From Pseudomonas berkeleyensis (GTDB taxonomy: Bacteria; Pseudomonadota; Gammaproteobacteria; Pseudomonadales; Pseudomonadaceae), in the NCBI RefSeq assembly GCF_014109765.1, contig NZ_CP059139.1, positions 1,860,001 through 1,924,000 of the forward strand: a DNA stretch of 64,000 nt, read 5' to 3'. The notes under the pieces were generated by a model. It saw only the letters and a program-made list of their open reading frames with translations. It made no database searches and was not told the DNA's origin. Below, piece by piece: positions 48,223 through 54,760 of the stretch. Within the stretch, counting starts at the first letter, position 1. The number at the start of each line of letters is the position of its first letter. A program made the translations under genes and the position numbers.

Positions 48223-48447
48223 TCAGGCGGCCTCTTTCTTAAGGTCGACCAGCAGCACCGCGTTGCGGGTGTCGGTGCGCAGCTTCCAGAGCGTTTCGGC
48301 GCCGAGTTGGGCGCGGATCTGGTTCTGCAGCTCGGTGTGTTCGCGCTCCAGTTGGGCCAGCTTGGCGGTGGCTCGGTCGTAGTCGTGTTGCAGCTTGCCG
48401 GCCGCCTCGGGCGTGAGGCGCAGCAGGGGGAAGTTACGGCGCATCAT
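48223..48447 (-). CDS. Small phage protein, coiled-coil
   Basis: This 74-residue protein starts MMRRNFPLLRLTPEAAGKLQ and has a heptad-like helix (KLAQLEREHTELQNQIRAQL). The ATG overlaps the stop of the upstream gene as ATGA. Its stop is one base before the HD gene start region, so it belongs to the same operon. I do not recognise the family. Confidence 0.65.
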   Translation of the reverse strand: MMRRNFPLLRLTPEAAGKLQHDYDRATAKLAQLEREHTELQNQIRAQLGAETLWKLRTDTRNAVLLVDLKKEAA

Positions 48448-49118
48448 GCTGCGTCCTCCATGTCCCGTGCTGCTTCCTGGGCTTCTTCGTGCTCGTTCTC
48501 CAGCTTCTCCAGTTCTGTCTGGTAATGGCGAATGACCTCTCGCCAGTTGGCGTTGCGGTGCGGCTGGAACATCACCGGCAACTCGACACACCACTCGCCG
48601 TCGGACTCTTTCAGGTTGGCAATGGTGGCCAGGAAGTCGATCAACTCGCTGTCCGGGTGGGGCTTGGTGTTGGCTGCGGCGATCTTGAGGCGGTCGGCCA
48701 TGCCCAGCACCTGGGCCATGAGGTGGCGGGTGGTGCGGGCGTGGTCGGGGGAGTTCAGGCTGTCGAAGGTGCTGGCGGCGAGCATCAGTTTGTCGGTGAC
48801 TGCCAGCAGAACAGCCTGATCCGCAGGCGTCAGTGGGGCGGCGGCGCCGAGGCGCTGGAGTAGGTCGCGCTCAAGGTGCTGCATGCTCTCGCGCAGGCTG
48901 GCGGTGTCGCGTGTGCGGATGTCGAGCTGGTCGCGGGCTTCGGCCAGGTCGGCGCGGATGCCGGCGACGATCTTCTTCCAGTAGTGCTTCCCGGTGGTGC
49001 GGCCTTGTTCGTATCCGGCTGCTTTGCCGGTGCGCAGGCCGATGCAGTAGAAGATGAAGCCGGCGAGCGCGGCAACGGTGAGCATGGCGAACAGGCCATA
49101 GATTTGCGGGGTGGTCAT
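48444..49118 (-). CDS. Phage protein with one N-terminal membrane span and coiled coils
   Basis: This 224-residue protein begins MTTPQIYGLFAMLTVAALAG, with a single span at about residues 6-28. A basic stretch and helical regions follow; the C-terminal HYQTELEKLENEHEEAQEAA is probably coiled coil. GAGGAG precedes the start. No enzymatic motif is seen. It is anchored in the inner membrane facing the cytoplasm by prediction, and its function is unknown. Confidence 0.7.
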   Translation of the reverse strand: MTTPQIYGLFAMLTVAALAGFIFYCIGLRTGKAAGYEQGRTTGKHYWKKIVAGIRADLAEARDQLDIRTRDTASLRESMQHLERDLLQRLGAAAPLTPADQAVLLAVTDKLMLAASTFDSLNSPDHARTTRHLMAQVLGMADRLKIAAANTKPHPDSELIDFLATIANLKESDGEWCVELPVMFQPHRNANWREVIRHYQTELEKLENEHEEAQEAARDMEDAA

Positions 49119-49189
49119 GGTGGTGCTCCTCGTGTTTGCCGGTCGCTGGTGGTGGCAGCGGGTGCGGCGTCAGGTGGTTTTTGGGTGGA

Positions 49190-49384
49190 TCAGTCGTCGT
49201 CGGGGTCGGGTGGATCTGCCAGGCCGGCCATCAGCTTGGCGGCGTAGGCACTGTGGCCTTCCTCCCGTAGGACGTCGTAACGGTGCCAGTCTTCGCAAAG
49301 GGCGACGTGTTCCTGACAAAGCCCGATTTCTTCGTGGTCGTACTCGCCGAGTTCTGCGCGGCATTCGCGGCAATAGCGGTACAT
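49190..49384 (-). CDS. Small Cys/His protein, possible zinc finger
   Basis: This 64-residue acidic protein begins MYRYCRECRAELGEYDHEEI. The pattern C-x2-C-x13-C-x3-H could bind zinc. It starts one base after the stop of the 56-residue gene upstream, within the leftward operon. The family is not recognised. Confidence 0.6.
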   Translation of the reverse strand: MYRYCRECRAELGEYDHEEIGLCQEHVALCEDWHRYDVLREEGHSAYAAKLMAGLADPPDPDDD

Positions 49385-49385
49385 G

Positions 49386-49556
49386 TCAGCCGGCCTTCGC
49401 TTGCTTGTGGGCAGCCTGCAGGCTGGCGTAGGTCTTGAATCCGTGGTTGCGTGCGATGGCCTCCAGCGCCTGCATGTGGGTGAGTTCGGTGGCCTTGCGG
49501 AGCTGCTTGGCCTGCTTTTTGATGCGGTCGAGGCTGGGTAGCGGGTTGGCTTGCAT
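49386..49556 (-). CDS. 56-residue helical phage protein
   Basis: The minus strand reads MQANPLPSLDRIKKQAKQLR, then KATELTHMQALEAIARNHGF and KTYASLQAAHKQAKAG, and stops at 49386-49388. The motif KxLRKAxxLTHxQALExIAxxxGFxxxxxLxxA is one I associate with short plasmid and phage proteins of unknown role. It is tightly packed: its stop is followed by ATG after one base, and it begins three bases after the PrtN-like stop. Confidence 0.65.
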   Translation of the reverse strand: MQANPLPSLDRIKKQAKQLRKATELTHMQALEAIARNHGFKTYASLQAAHKQAKAG

Positions 49557-49559
49557 GGC

Positions 49560-49886
49560 TTAGTCCTCTTGCTCTTTGCCCAGCACCTTGGCTAGGGCGT
49601 CGTCGGCTTGGCCGGCGCGTTGGTCGATGTGGGCGGCCAGGTGGTGGATCTCGATGTAGCGCATGGCCTTGTTGCTGTCCTGCAGGGTCGTGACCGGTAG
49701 GGGGATGGCTGCGGTGCCGACTTGATTGCGGAAGCGCTCGATGTTGAGGTTGCGGAACAGCTCGGCGCGCACGGCCTCCAGTGGGATCAGGACGGTGCCG
49801 AACATGCGAAAGAGCATGTCCAGCGTGGTCGGCCTGGGGGCTGGCAGCAGGCGCAGTGGCTGCTGTTGGTCGTTGGGTGGGCTCAT
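49560..49886 (-). CDS. PrtN-like transcription activator
   Basis: The 108-residue protein has the layout of pyocin activator PrtN: LDMLFRMFGTVLIPLEAVRA, then LNIERFRNQVGTAAIPLPVT, then KAMRYIEIHHLAAHIDQRAG. In P. aeruginosa, PrtN turns on pyocin genes after DNA damage. Here the gene is part of the leftward phage operon, coupled by ATGA to its upstream neighbour. Control of phage or host bacteriocin genes is inferred from the family only. Confidence 0.72.
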   Translation of the reverse strand: MSPPNDQQQPLRLLPAPRPTTLDMLFRMFGTVLIPLEAVRAELFRNLNIERFRNQVGTAAIPLPVTTLQDSNKAMRYIEIHHLAAHIDQRAGQADDALAKVLGKEQED

Positions 49887-50350
49887 GCCTTGCGGGCCTC
49901 ACGAGGGCGGCGCGGCAGCAGGCGCAGCGGGTCTTTGTTGGGGTGGCGGGGCTTTGGCTTGGCCGGGCCGACGTTGATGCCGAAGGCCGCGATTGCCTGA
50001 TTCAGCCTGGCCAGCACGCCCTGGGCGGTGGAGCCGTAGCCGGTGAAGCGGATCTCGTCGGCCTTGCCGATGGCTTCGATGGAGGCGAACAGCTCGATGC
50101 CTTGCACATCCGGGCCGATGCGCAGTGCGGAGCGGTGGGTGAAGCCGGTGCCCAGGGCTTCGGTGAGGCGGGCGACGGCGCCTGCGAGCTGCATGTGCTG
50201 CAGCTGCAGGTCGGTGGCCTGGCCAAGGCGCAGGCCGGCCGCACTGGCGGCCAGGTGCAGGGCGCTGCTGATGACTTCGCTGTTGCGCTGTGCCTCGGGC
50301 ATGCGCAGCAGCTCGATCAGGGTGTCGTCGAGTAGCTTGATGTCTTTCAT
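49883..50350 (-). CDS. Hypothetical phage protein
   Basis: This 155-residue protein starts MKDIKLLDDTLIELLRMPEA at ATG 50348-50350, after GGAGCAAACA. The body is Ala-rich and helical. The C-terminus is basic with Pro (PAKPKPRHPNKDPLRLLPRR), which could contact nucleic acid. The stop overlaps the PrtN-like start. I recognise no family. Upstream in-frame codons to 50488 run through the neighbouring gene and were rejected. Confidence 0.65.
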   Translation of the reverse strand: MKDIKLLDDTLIELLRMPEAQRNSEVISSALHLAASAAGLRLGQATDLQLQHMQLAGAVARLTEALGTGFTHRSALRIGPDVQGIELFASIEAIGKADEIRFTGYGSTAQGVLARLNQAIAAFGINVGPAKPKPRHPNKDPLRLLPRRPREARKA

Positions 50351-50553
50351 TGTTTGCTCCGGGCTGGGTGTTCCCAGGCTATGCGGCCCATGGTGCGAAC
50401 GAGTTCGCGCAGGTGCTCGGGCACTTGGTTGGCGATTGCCGCTTTGCGGTCGGCGAGGGTCGGCAGCTTGGAGATCACGGTCACCCACTGGCGGGCAGAG
50501 GTCGGGGTGATCTGCCGCCCGTCCGGGGTGGTGTATTTCAGCTCAGGCAACAT
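50347..50553 (-). CDS. Small hypothetical phage protein
   Basis: This 68-residue protein begins MLPELKYTTPDGRQITPTSA and has a helical middle (LADRKAAIANQVPEHLRELV). It overlaps the gene before it by 11 bases and the gene after it by ATGA, which supports real coding in a tightly coupled operon. Function unknown. Confidence 0.6.
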   Translation of the reverse strand: MLPELKYTTPDGRQITPTSARQWVTVISKLPTLADRKAAIANQVPEHLRELVRTMGRIAWEHPARSKQ

Positions 50554-50833
50554 CGCGCGGATCTGCCTGGGGTTCGGGCATCTGGCGCTCGATGCCGAGT
50601 TTGTCGGCGAGCCAGGGGATGCCTGCGTCGGTTACGCGGGTGCTGCGCGGGTACTGCATGCCTAGCCTGGGGTGCGGGTAGCGAAACTCGCGCGTGACCA
50701 GATAGAGCTTGGTCATTTCGGGGTTGGCGGGCAGGTTGAATTTGTCCAGCAGGCCTTTCTCGCGCATGCGCTTCATCAGCTCGCGATGCTTGAGGCCGAG
50801 GCTCTCGGCGGTGTCTTTGAGTGAGTGGCTCAT
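50543..50833 (-). CDS. KilAC/ANT-domain-like phage protein
   Basis: This 96-residue protein begins MSHSLKDTAESLGLKHRELM, then KRMREKGLLDKFNLPANPEM and TRVTDAGIPWLADKLG. This resembles the C-terminal ANT (KilAC) domain of phage antirepressors: a helix-turn-helix followed by a strand pair and a terminal helix. No N-terminal BRO or Rha domain is attached. DNA binding is likely by analogy. Start ATG 50831-50833. Confidence 0.65.
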   Translation of the reverse strand: MSHSLKDTAESLGLKHRELMKRMREKGLLDKFNLPANPEMTKLYLVTREFRYPHPRLGMQYPRSTRVTDAGIPWLADKLGIERQMPEPQADPRDVA

Positions 50834-50841
50834 GTGACCTC

Positions 50842-51444
50842 CTACGCTGCGGCCGCGCGCTGGGGCGTGGCGATGATGTGCAGATGCTCGATGCTGATCA
50901 GCAGGCGCTTGAGGCATTCGCGCTGGTCGCCGCGCACGGTGAAGCACTTGGTGCGCGGGCGAGCGGTGCCAATGCTGGCGATGACGGTCACGCCATCGGC
51001 CGGGCGGGTGCGGTGCACGGCGACGTTGATGGGGTGTTCGTGGCCGGTTTCGAGGCTGGTGAAGCCGCCGTGGCGCACCATGTGCTTGAGCCGGCCCAGC
51101 TGGGTATCGTTCAGCAGGGCGTCGGGCTCGGGCAGCAGGGGCTGGCGGGTGACACGGGGCGGCGCCAGCTCGCCACCGTCCACGCGACCATTGGCGATGG
51201 CGTCGATGAAGTCAGCTACCTGCAGGTGCTTCTCGGGGTGTACGGTTTGCACGTCGAGGGTGTGCACCTGGTCGCCCATTTCGATGCGCACGGCGGTGGT
51301 GGGCTGGCCGCGTTCGATCTTGATGCGGAACATCACCTGATCGCGGCTGTAGGGCATGCGAGACACGGTGTGATTGAAGGTGCCGGACATGTTCAGCTGG
51401 GCCTGCAGGCGCAGCAGGTTGTCTTCGGGGAGGGCGAAGTTCAT
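50842..51444 (-). CDS. Hypothetical phage protein, 200 residues
   Basis: The protein begins MNFALPEDNLLRLQAQLNMS. It has two similar-looking beta-rich halves: VMFRIKIERGQPTTAVRIEM near residue 37 and INVAVHRTRPADGVTVIASI near residue 139. It ends in an Ala tail. The ATG overlaps the stop of the upstream gene (ATGA). I do not recognise the family. Confidence 0.68.
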   Translation of the reverse strand: MNFALPEDNLLRLQAQLNMSGTFNHTVSRMPYSRDQVMFRIKIERGQPTTAVRIEMGDQVHTLDVQTVHPEKHLQVADFIDAIANGRVDGGELAPPRVTRQPLLPEPDALLNDTQLGRLKHMVRHGGFTSLETGHEHPINVAVHRTRPADGVTVIASIGTARPRTKCFTVRGDQRECLKRLLISIEHLHIIATPQRAAAA

Positions 51445-51743
51445 GCGGCCACCTCCTGCGTGGGAGTGGCAGGCATATCGAGGTAGCCCTGCAGCCAGGT
51501 AAGCGTTCTAGTTAGCGCGCTTAGGCAAGCCTGTTGCTTCTGATGCTCGGAATGCCAGTAACCGGTTCGACGGTCGACTTCGTGGCTCGTGTCCTGATAG
51601 TTGGTGTCAGCCGAACAAACGCGAACACAGAACGCGCAGACGTGGCCTTGGAGGTCTACAAAGGCGTGCCATTTACCTTGCTGATTGATGATCAACACGG
51701 TGCTGACGATCTGCAGCAGCAGTTCTTCGATGGTGGGTTTCAT
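51441..51743 (-). CDS. Hypothetical phage protein, 100 residues
   Basis: It begins MKPTIEELLLQIVSTVLIIN and contains HVCAFCVRVCSADTNYQD, with three closely spaced Cys. The ATG overlaps the preceding gene's stop and the stop overlaps the next ATG, so it lies in a coupled string. Function unknown. Confidence 0.62.
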   Translation of the reverse strand: MKPTIEELLLQIVSTVLIINQQGKWHAFVDLQGHVCAFCVRVCSADTNYQDTSHEVDRRTGYWHSEHQKQQACLSALTRTLTWLQGYLDMPATPTQEVAA

Positions 51744-51961
51744 GCCGCATGCCCTCCATCGTTCGGATCGAAGGGCGGCTGATCGGCCACGGTGTAGCGG
51801 CGGTCGGCGGCTTCCTTGGGCAGGAAATCGACGTGGCCGGTCGTGAACAGGTACTTGGGTTTTACGCGGGAGAACTGGCAGCCGGCCGACTGGGCGGCAC
51901 GGCGTAGTTCAAAAAGGCGCTCGTGCCCGCAGGACGGGAGAGCGTGGACAGATGCAGACAT
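51740..51961 (-). CDS. First gene of the leftward phage operon, hypothetical
   Basis: This 73-residue protein begins MSASVHALPSCGHERLFELR and contains SRVKPKYLFTTGHVDFLPKE. GAGGTAAACC is a good ribosome-binding site. It is the first gene after the leftward promoter at 51997-52025. Function unknown. First genes of such operons are often anti-host or regulatory, but nothing in this sequence shows that. Confidence 0.62.
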   Translation of the reverse strand: MSASVHALPSCGHERLFELRRAAQSAGCQFSRVKPKYLFTTGHVDFLPKEAADRRYTVADQPPFDPNDGGHAA

Positions 51962-51996
51962 GGTTTACCTCGGCTCTGTGGTGGAGAGACGAGGCA

Positions 51997-52025
51997 AATA
52001 AAACGCATCGTTGTTGGTATGTCAA
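51997..52025 (-). promoter_or_regulatory. Leftward early promoter (pL-like)
   Basis: On the minus strand a perfect TTGACA (52025-52020) and TTTATT (52002-51997) are spaced by 17 bases. The -35 lies inside the operator palindrome, so repressor binding would block it. It drives the operon from 51961 down to int. Confidence 0.8.
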
Positions 52026-52032
52026 CAACGAT
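52007..52032. promoter_or_regulatory. Operator palindrome over the leftward promoter
   Basis: ATCGTTGTTG and CAACAACGAT are perfect 10-base inverted arms around GTATGT. The half-site CAACAACG recurs in the cI-cro gap at 52801-52817, which argues for a common repressor, probably CI and/or Cro. Confidence 0.8.
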
Positions 52033-52062
52033 TTGTTGTATTTTGAGATTTGGCGTGTATCG

Positions 52063-52746
52063 CTAGAGGGCACCTCCGTGCCAGACAACGCGACCGACGA
52101 TGCAAAGCTGTTCGAGGTCTGAATCTGAAACGGGCTGATCGGGGTAGGAGCGCTTATCTTCGTTGTCGCTTCGGATGATCCAGCCGCCTGTCAGGGACTG
52201 TATCAGGCGCTTGATGATCAGTTCGCCGTCTGGCTTGCGTAGCGCGTAGATGCGTCCATCGCGCGCCTGGGTCTGGCTTTCGTCGAGCAGCACGACGTCG
52301 CCATCGCAGACTGTCGGTTCCATGCTGTGTCCTTGCACGTAGATCACGTGCAGGTTTCGCTCTCTCAGGCTCATTCGCGACAGCCATGCGCGCTTGAATA
52401 CCAGGCCGCCCTTTACCTCAATGTGATCATTAAGTTGGCCATTGCCTGCCGCGCCATGCGCTGTGTACTGGGGCACTAACGCGTACTCGGTGGCATCGGG
52501 TACGTGGCCGTAGGTTGCGGGCGTTTCTGCGGCTTGGGTTGGTGTGCCCTCAATCAGCTCCATAAGAGATACGTCGAGTGCAGTAGCCAGAGTGCGAAGG
52601 TCTGCCAGGTTTGGTTCGCGCAGCCCTTTCTCGTAGTTGCTGACGCGCGCCTGCCCTCTTTCCCAATTGCATTCGTTGCCGAGCTGCGTTTGGGAAAGGC
52701 CTTTTGCCTTGCGAAGGCGGGCGATTCGTGTGCCTAGATTTTCCAT
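52063..52746 (-). CDS. CI-type repressor, XRE helix-turn-helix plus S24 peptidase
   Basis: This 227-residue repressor has an N-terminal XRE domain (RIARLRKAKGLSQTQLGNEC, residues 7-26) and a C-terminal LexA/UmuD-type domain. The catalytic pair is Ser141 in GHSMEPT and Lys179 in IIKRLIQ. The probable autocleavage bond is Ala100-Gly101 in HGAAGNG. RecA-stimulated self-cleavage would induce the prophage. No ribosome-binding site lies close to the ATG, so the mRNA may be leaderless. It is divergent from cro. Confidence 0.93.
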   Translation of the reverse strand: MENLGTRIARLRKAKGLSQTQLGNECNWERGQARVSNYEKGLREPNLADLRTLATALDVSLMELIEGTPTQAAETPATYGHVPDATEYALVPQYTAHGAAGNGQLNDHIEVKGGLVFKRAWLSRMSLRERNLHVIYVQGHSMEPTVCDGDVVLLDESQTQARDGRIYALRKPDGELIIKRLIQSLTGGWIIRSDNEDKRSYPDQPVSDSDLEQLCIVGRVVWHGGAL

Positions 52747-52766
52747 ACAGGGAAAATATCACGCTC

Positions 52767-52791
52767 CGTTTAATTCAATGACGACTAAACG
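52767..52791. promoter_or_regulatory. Second inverted repeat in the cI-cro gap
   Basis: CGTTTA and TAAACG face each other across 13 bases, between the cI start and the rightward promoter. The arms differ from the CAACAACG operators. It could be a site for another regulator or overlap the cI promoter. Confidence 0.4.
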
Positions 52792-52793
52792 TG

Positions 52794-52822
52794 TTGCAAA
52801 AACAACGAATCGTTGTTAGGTT
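52794..52822 (+). promoter_or_regulatory. Rightward early promoter (pR-like) with operator in its spacer
   Basis: TTGCAA (52794-52799) and TAGGTT (52817-52822) are spaced by 17 bases. AACAACG-AAT-CGTTGTT (52801-52817) is a perfect palindrome that fills the spacer and shares its half-site with the leftward operator. Confidence 0.68.
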
Positions 52823-52850
52823 TCTTGCCGTACCAACTGGAGGCCGCAAG

Positions 52851-53078
52851 ATGAACCGCATTTCCGAGATCCGCCGAGCTGCTGGAATCTCGCAGCTCGC
52901 CCTGGTCGATCAGCTCCGCTGGTCGCAGGGGCGCGTCAGCAACTATGAGTCGGGTCGTCGAGTGCCAGGCCTCACTGAGTGTCGTGCCATTGTGCGTGCG
53001 CTCAATGTGCTGGGTGCTGACTGCTCGCTTGATGACGTATTCCCGCCTGAGGCTGAACAGGTTCCGGCTGCTGCATAG
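52851..53078 (+). CDS. Cro-like XRE regulator
   Basis: This 75-residue protein is little more than a helix-turn-helix domain (ISEIRRAAGISQLALVDQLR, then WSQGRVSNYESGRRVPGL), with a short tail. CTGGAGG precedes ATG 52851 by seven bases. It faces cI across the operator region, as the Cro of a genetic switch does. The open frame starting at 52791 lies in the promoter and is rejected. Confidence 0.85.
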   Translation: MNRISEIRRAAGISQLALVDQLRWSQGRVSNYESGRRVPGLTECRAIVRALNVLGADCSLDDVFPPEAEQVPAAA

Positions 53079-53482
53079 AAAAAAGGCGCCGTTAGGCGCC
53101 CTGTTTCCCGGTCGCCGTTTGCGCGGTGACCGCCAGAGCCCTAGGGCTCTGTGTTGCCTGCCTCTCCACCACAGATCAGCAGGCTAGCGTGACCACCTGA
53201 CTAAGGGGAGCCACGGCGTGACTATAGCAACACGTCATGCCGTGGTCACTGGCAGCCTTGCTCCATGGCTGCCACACCCAAGGCGCGCACCACCACTGCG
53301 CGCCGCGCCTGGGCCGGGATGCCTGGGGTTGTTCGTTCGCTGCCACCACCAGCGGGCGAGCTGTAAGGGCAGGGCTTGTGCGGAGCACAGGCCTTGCTCG
53401 GGGTGCGGTCGGTTCGCCGGCTGCATGCGACCACCTGACTATGGGGGCCGTGCCTTCGGGCATGGCTCCGGGAGTTTCTGCC
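53079..53482 (+). other. Structured noncoding region between cro and the CII-like gene
   Basis: No convincing gene lies here. GGCGCC-GTTA-GGCGCC at 53086-53101 is a hairpin just after cro. A strong hairpin spans 53211-53245 (CCACGGCGTGAC against GTCATGCCGTGG, one mismatch, 11-base loop). An 18-base direct repeat, GACCACCTGACTAAGGGG, is at 53191-53208 and 53429-53446 (one change). The leader of the rightward operon may carry RNA signals here. Confidence 0.6.
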
Positions 53483-54004
53483 ATGCCTTACCGTTCACGC
53501 TGGAGCAGTATCGAGCGCGCCAAGCGTACGATCCTGCTGCCTACCCAAGCCTGTCGCCATGCTGTTGATGAGTATCCTGGCGGTGCCACTGGCATCGCCG
53601 GGGCTCACGGCTCCATGAGCCCTTCTACCCTCAACCATAAGCTGAGCCTGACCGGCTCGAACCCGAAGCATCGGCTGAACATCGATGAGCTGGGGCTGAT
53701 CATGGAGCTGACCCGTGATCCGCGCATCGTCGATGCGCTGTTGCACCCGATTGGCTTCGTTGGCATCGATGTCAGCGACCTGCGCGAGGGCGAAACGGCC
53801 GAGGCGCTGCTGGAAAGCCTCGGCTCGATGCTGAGCCGTGAGGGTGAGTTGATCACCCACCTGACCAAGTCCCTTGCTGACAATCATGTGAACTGCGACG
53901 AGCTGGACGAGTTCGAGCTGCTGACCGAGCGCCTGGCTCAGGCGGTTTTCAAGCTGCTTTTCGTGGTGCGCCAGAAGCATCGGGAGGGCCGGGCTAATGG
54001 CTGA
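53483..54004 (+). CDS. CII-like phage regulatory protein (CP76 type)
   Basis: This 173-residue protein starts MPYRSRWSSIERAKRTILLP and then has AVDEYPGGATGIAGAHGSMS followed by PSTLNHKLSLTG and IDELGLIMELTRDPRIVDAL. That is the phage regulatory CII family pattern, a DNA-binding helical domain. GGGAG lies eight bases before ATG 53483. The open frame upstream to 53237 crosses the structured region and is rejected. It is the first protein gene after cro and overlaps the next gene by eight bases. Confidence 0.82.
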   Translation: MPYRSRWSSIERAKRTILLPTQACRHAVDEYPGGATGIAGAHGSMSPSTLNHKLSLTGSNPKHRLNIDELGLIMELTRDPRIVDALLHPIGFVGIDVSDLREGETAEALLESLGSMLSREGELITHLTKSLADNHVNCDELDEFELLTERLAQAVFKLLFVVRQKHREGRANG

Positions 54005-54212
54005 CAACGCAGATCGCGCGGCGGATGAATACGCCGTGCACGAACAGGCCCGCGCCGCTTCCCGCGTGAACGCGGCGCCTGTGCATCGGCTGGGTTGTGA
54101 AGAGTGCGATGCGCCGATCCCGCTGGAGCGTCGTCAGGCGCTGGTGGGGCATGACTGCCTGCTGTGCATCGACTGCCAGCAGCTGCTGGAGCGGAAAGGG
54201 GGTGTGTGGTGA
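53997..54212 (+). CDS. TraR/DksA-type C4 zinc finger protein
   Basis: This 71-residue protein has CEECDAPIPLERRQALVGHD followed by CLLCIDCQQLLE. The Cys-x2-Cys and Cys-x2-Cys pairs match the TraR/DksA C-terminal zinc finger, in the short TraR-like form with a helical N-terminus. Such proteins bind the RNA polymerase secondary channel and mimic DksA with ppGpp. It overlaps genes on both sides. Confidence 0.85.
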   Translation: MADNADRAADEYAVHEQARAASRVNAAPVHRLGCEECDAPIPLERRQALVGHDCLLCIDCQQLLERKGGVW

Positions 54213-54760
54213 AGGTCTCGAATCCTGTTGTAAGACTTCACCTTGTGCGCGAGCCGGCCCATGGTGGCTTGCGTATCCGTCAATGGGACACCCTGGACGA
54301 CATTGGCCCAGGTGTCCACGAGCTGTACGCCGGCCCGGCCGAGCTGGAGGGAGTCACCGAAGCGCTGGCCGAGGGACATGGCTTCTGGCGCAGCTGCTCC
54401 GGCTGCCATGAGACCGAGGACGGCCACCCTGTTGGCAGCTACGCCTATAGCAGCGTGCTGCAGTGCTCGCTCGGCAGCGGGTGCAGCGAGTGTGGCGGCT
54501 TGGGGGCGACCTGGGACAACACCGACTATGACCGGATCGCGCAGGAGGACGGGCTGAACGATGCGGTTGAGGAAATTGCTAAGTGCTCAGCCTGTGCCTG
54601 TGGCCGCACCGATCCCCACGCCCAAACGCTTGCCTGCATAAAGGCGGCCGGTGACGCGATGCGTAACAGCGGCTCGATCCGCTCCATGCTTCAGTCTCTG
54701 GATGCGCCAGGCGCTGTCTTTGGTGGGCAGGACGCGAAGGGAGGCCGCGCCAATGACTGA
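54209..54760 (+). CDS. Cys-rich phage protein of unknown function
   Basis: This 183-residue protein starts at GTG 54209, overlapping the previous stop as GTGA. It contains WRSCSGCHETEDGHPVGSYA and LQCSLGSGCSECGGLG, plus KCSACACGRTDPH, so several metal-binding clusters are possible. It overlaps the primase-helicase gene by eight bases. The family is not recognised. Confidence 0.72.
   Translation: MKVSNPVVRLHLVREPAHGGLRIRQWDTLDDIGPGVHELYAGPAELEGVTEALAEGHGFWRSCSGCHETEDGHPVGSYAYSSVLQCSLGSGCSECGGLGATWDNTDYDRIAQEDGLNDAVEEIAKCSACACGRTDPHAQTLACIKAAGDAMRNSGSIRSMLQSLDAPGAVFGGQDAKGGRAND

Noticed and set aside
53237-53482. N-terminal extension of the CII-like protein
   Set aside because: It runs through hairpins and direct repeats, and the ATG at 53483 has a good ribosome-binding site and the expected protein start.
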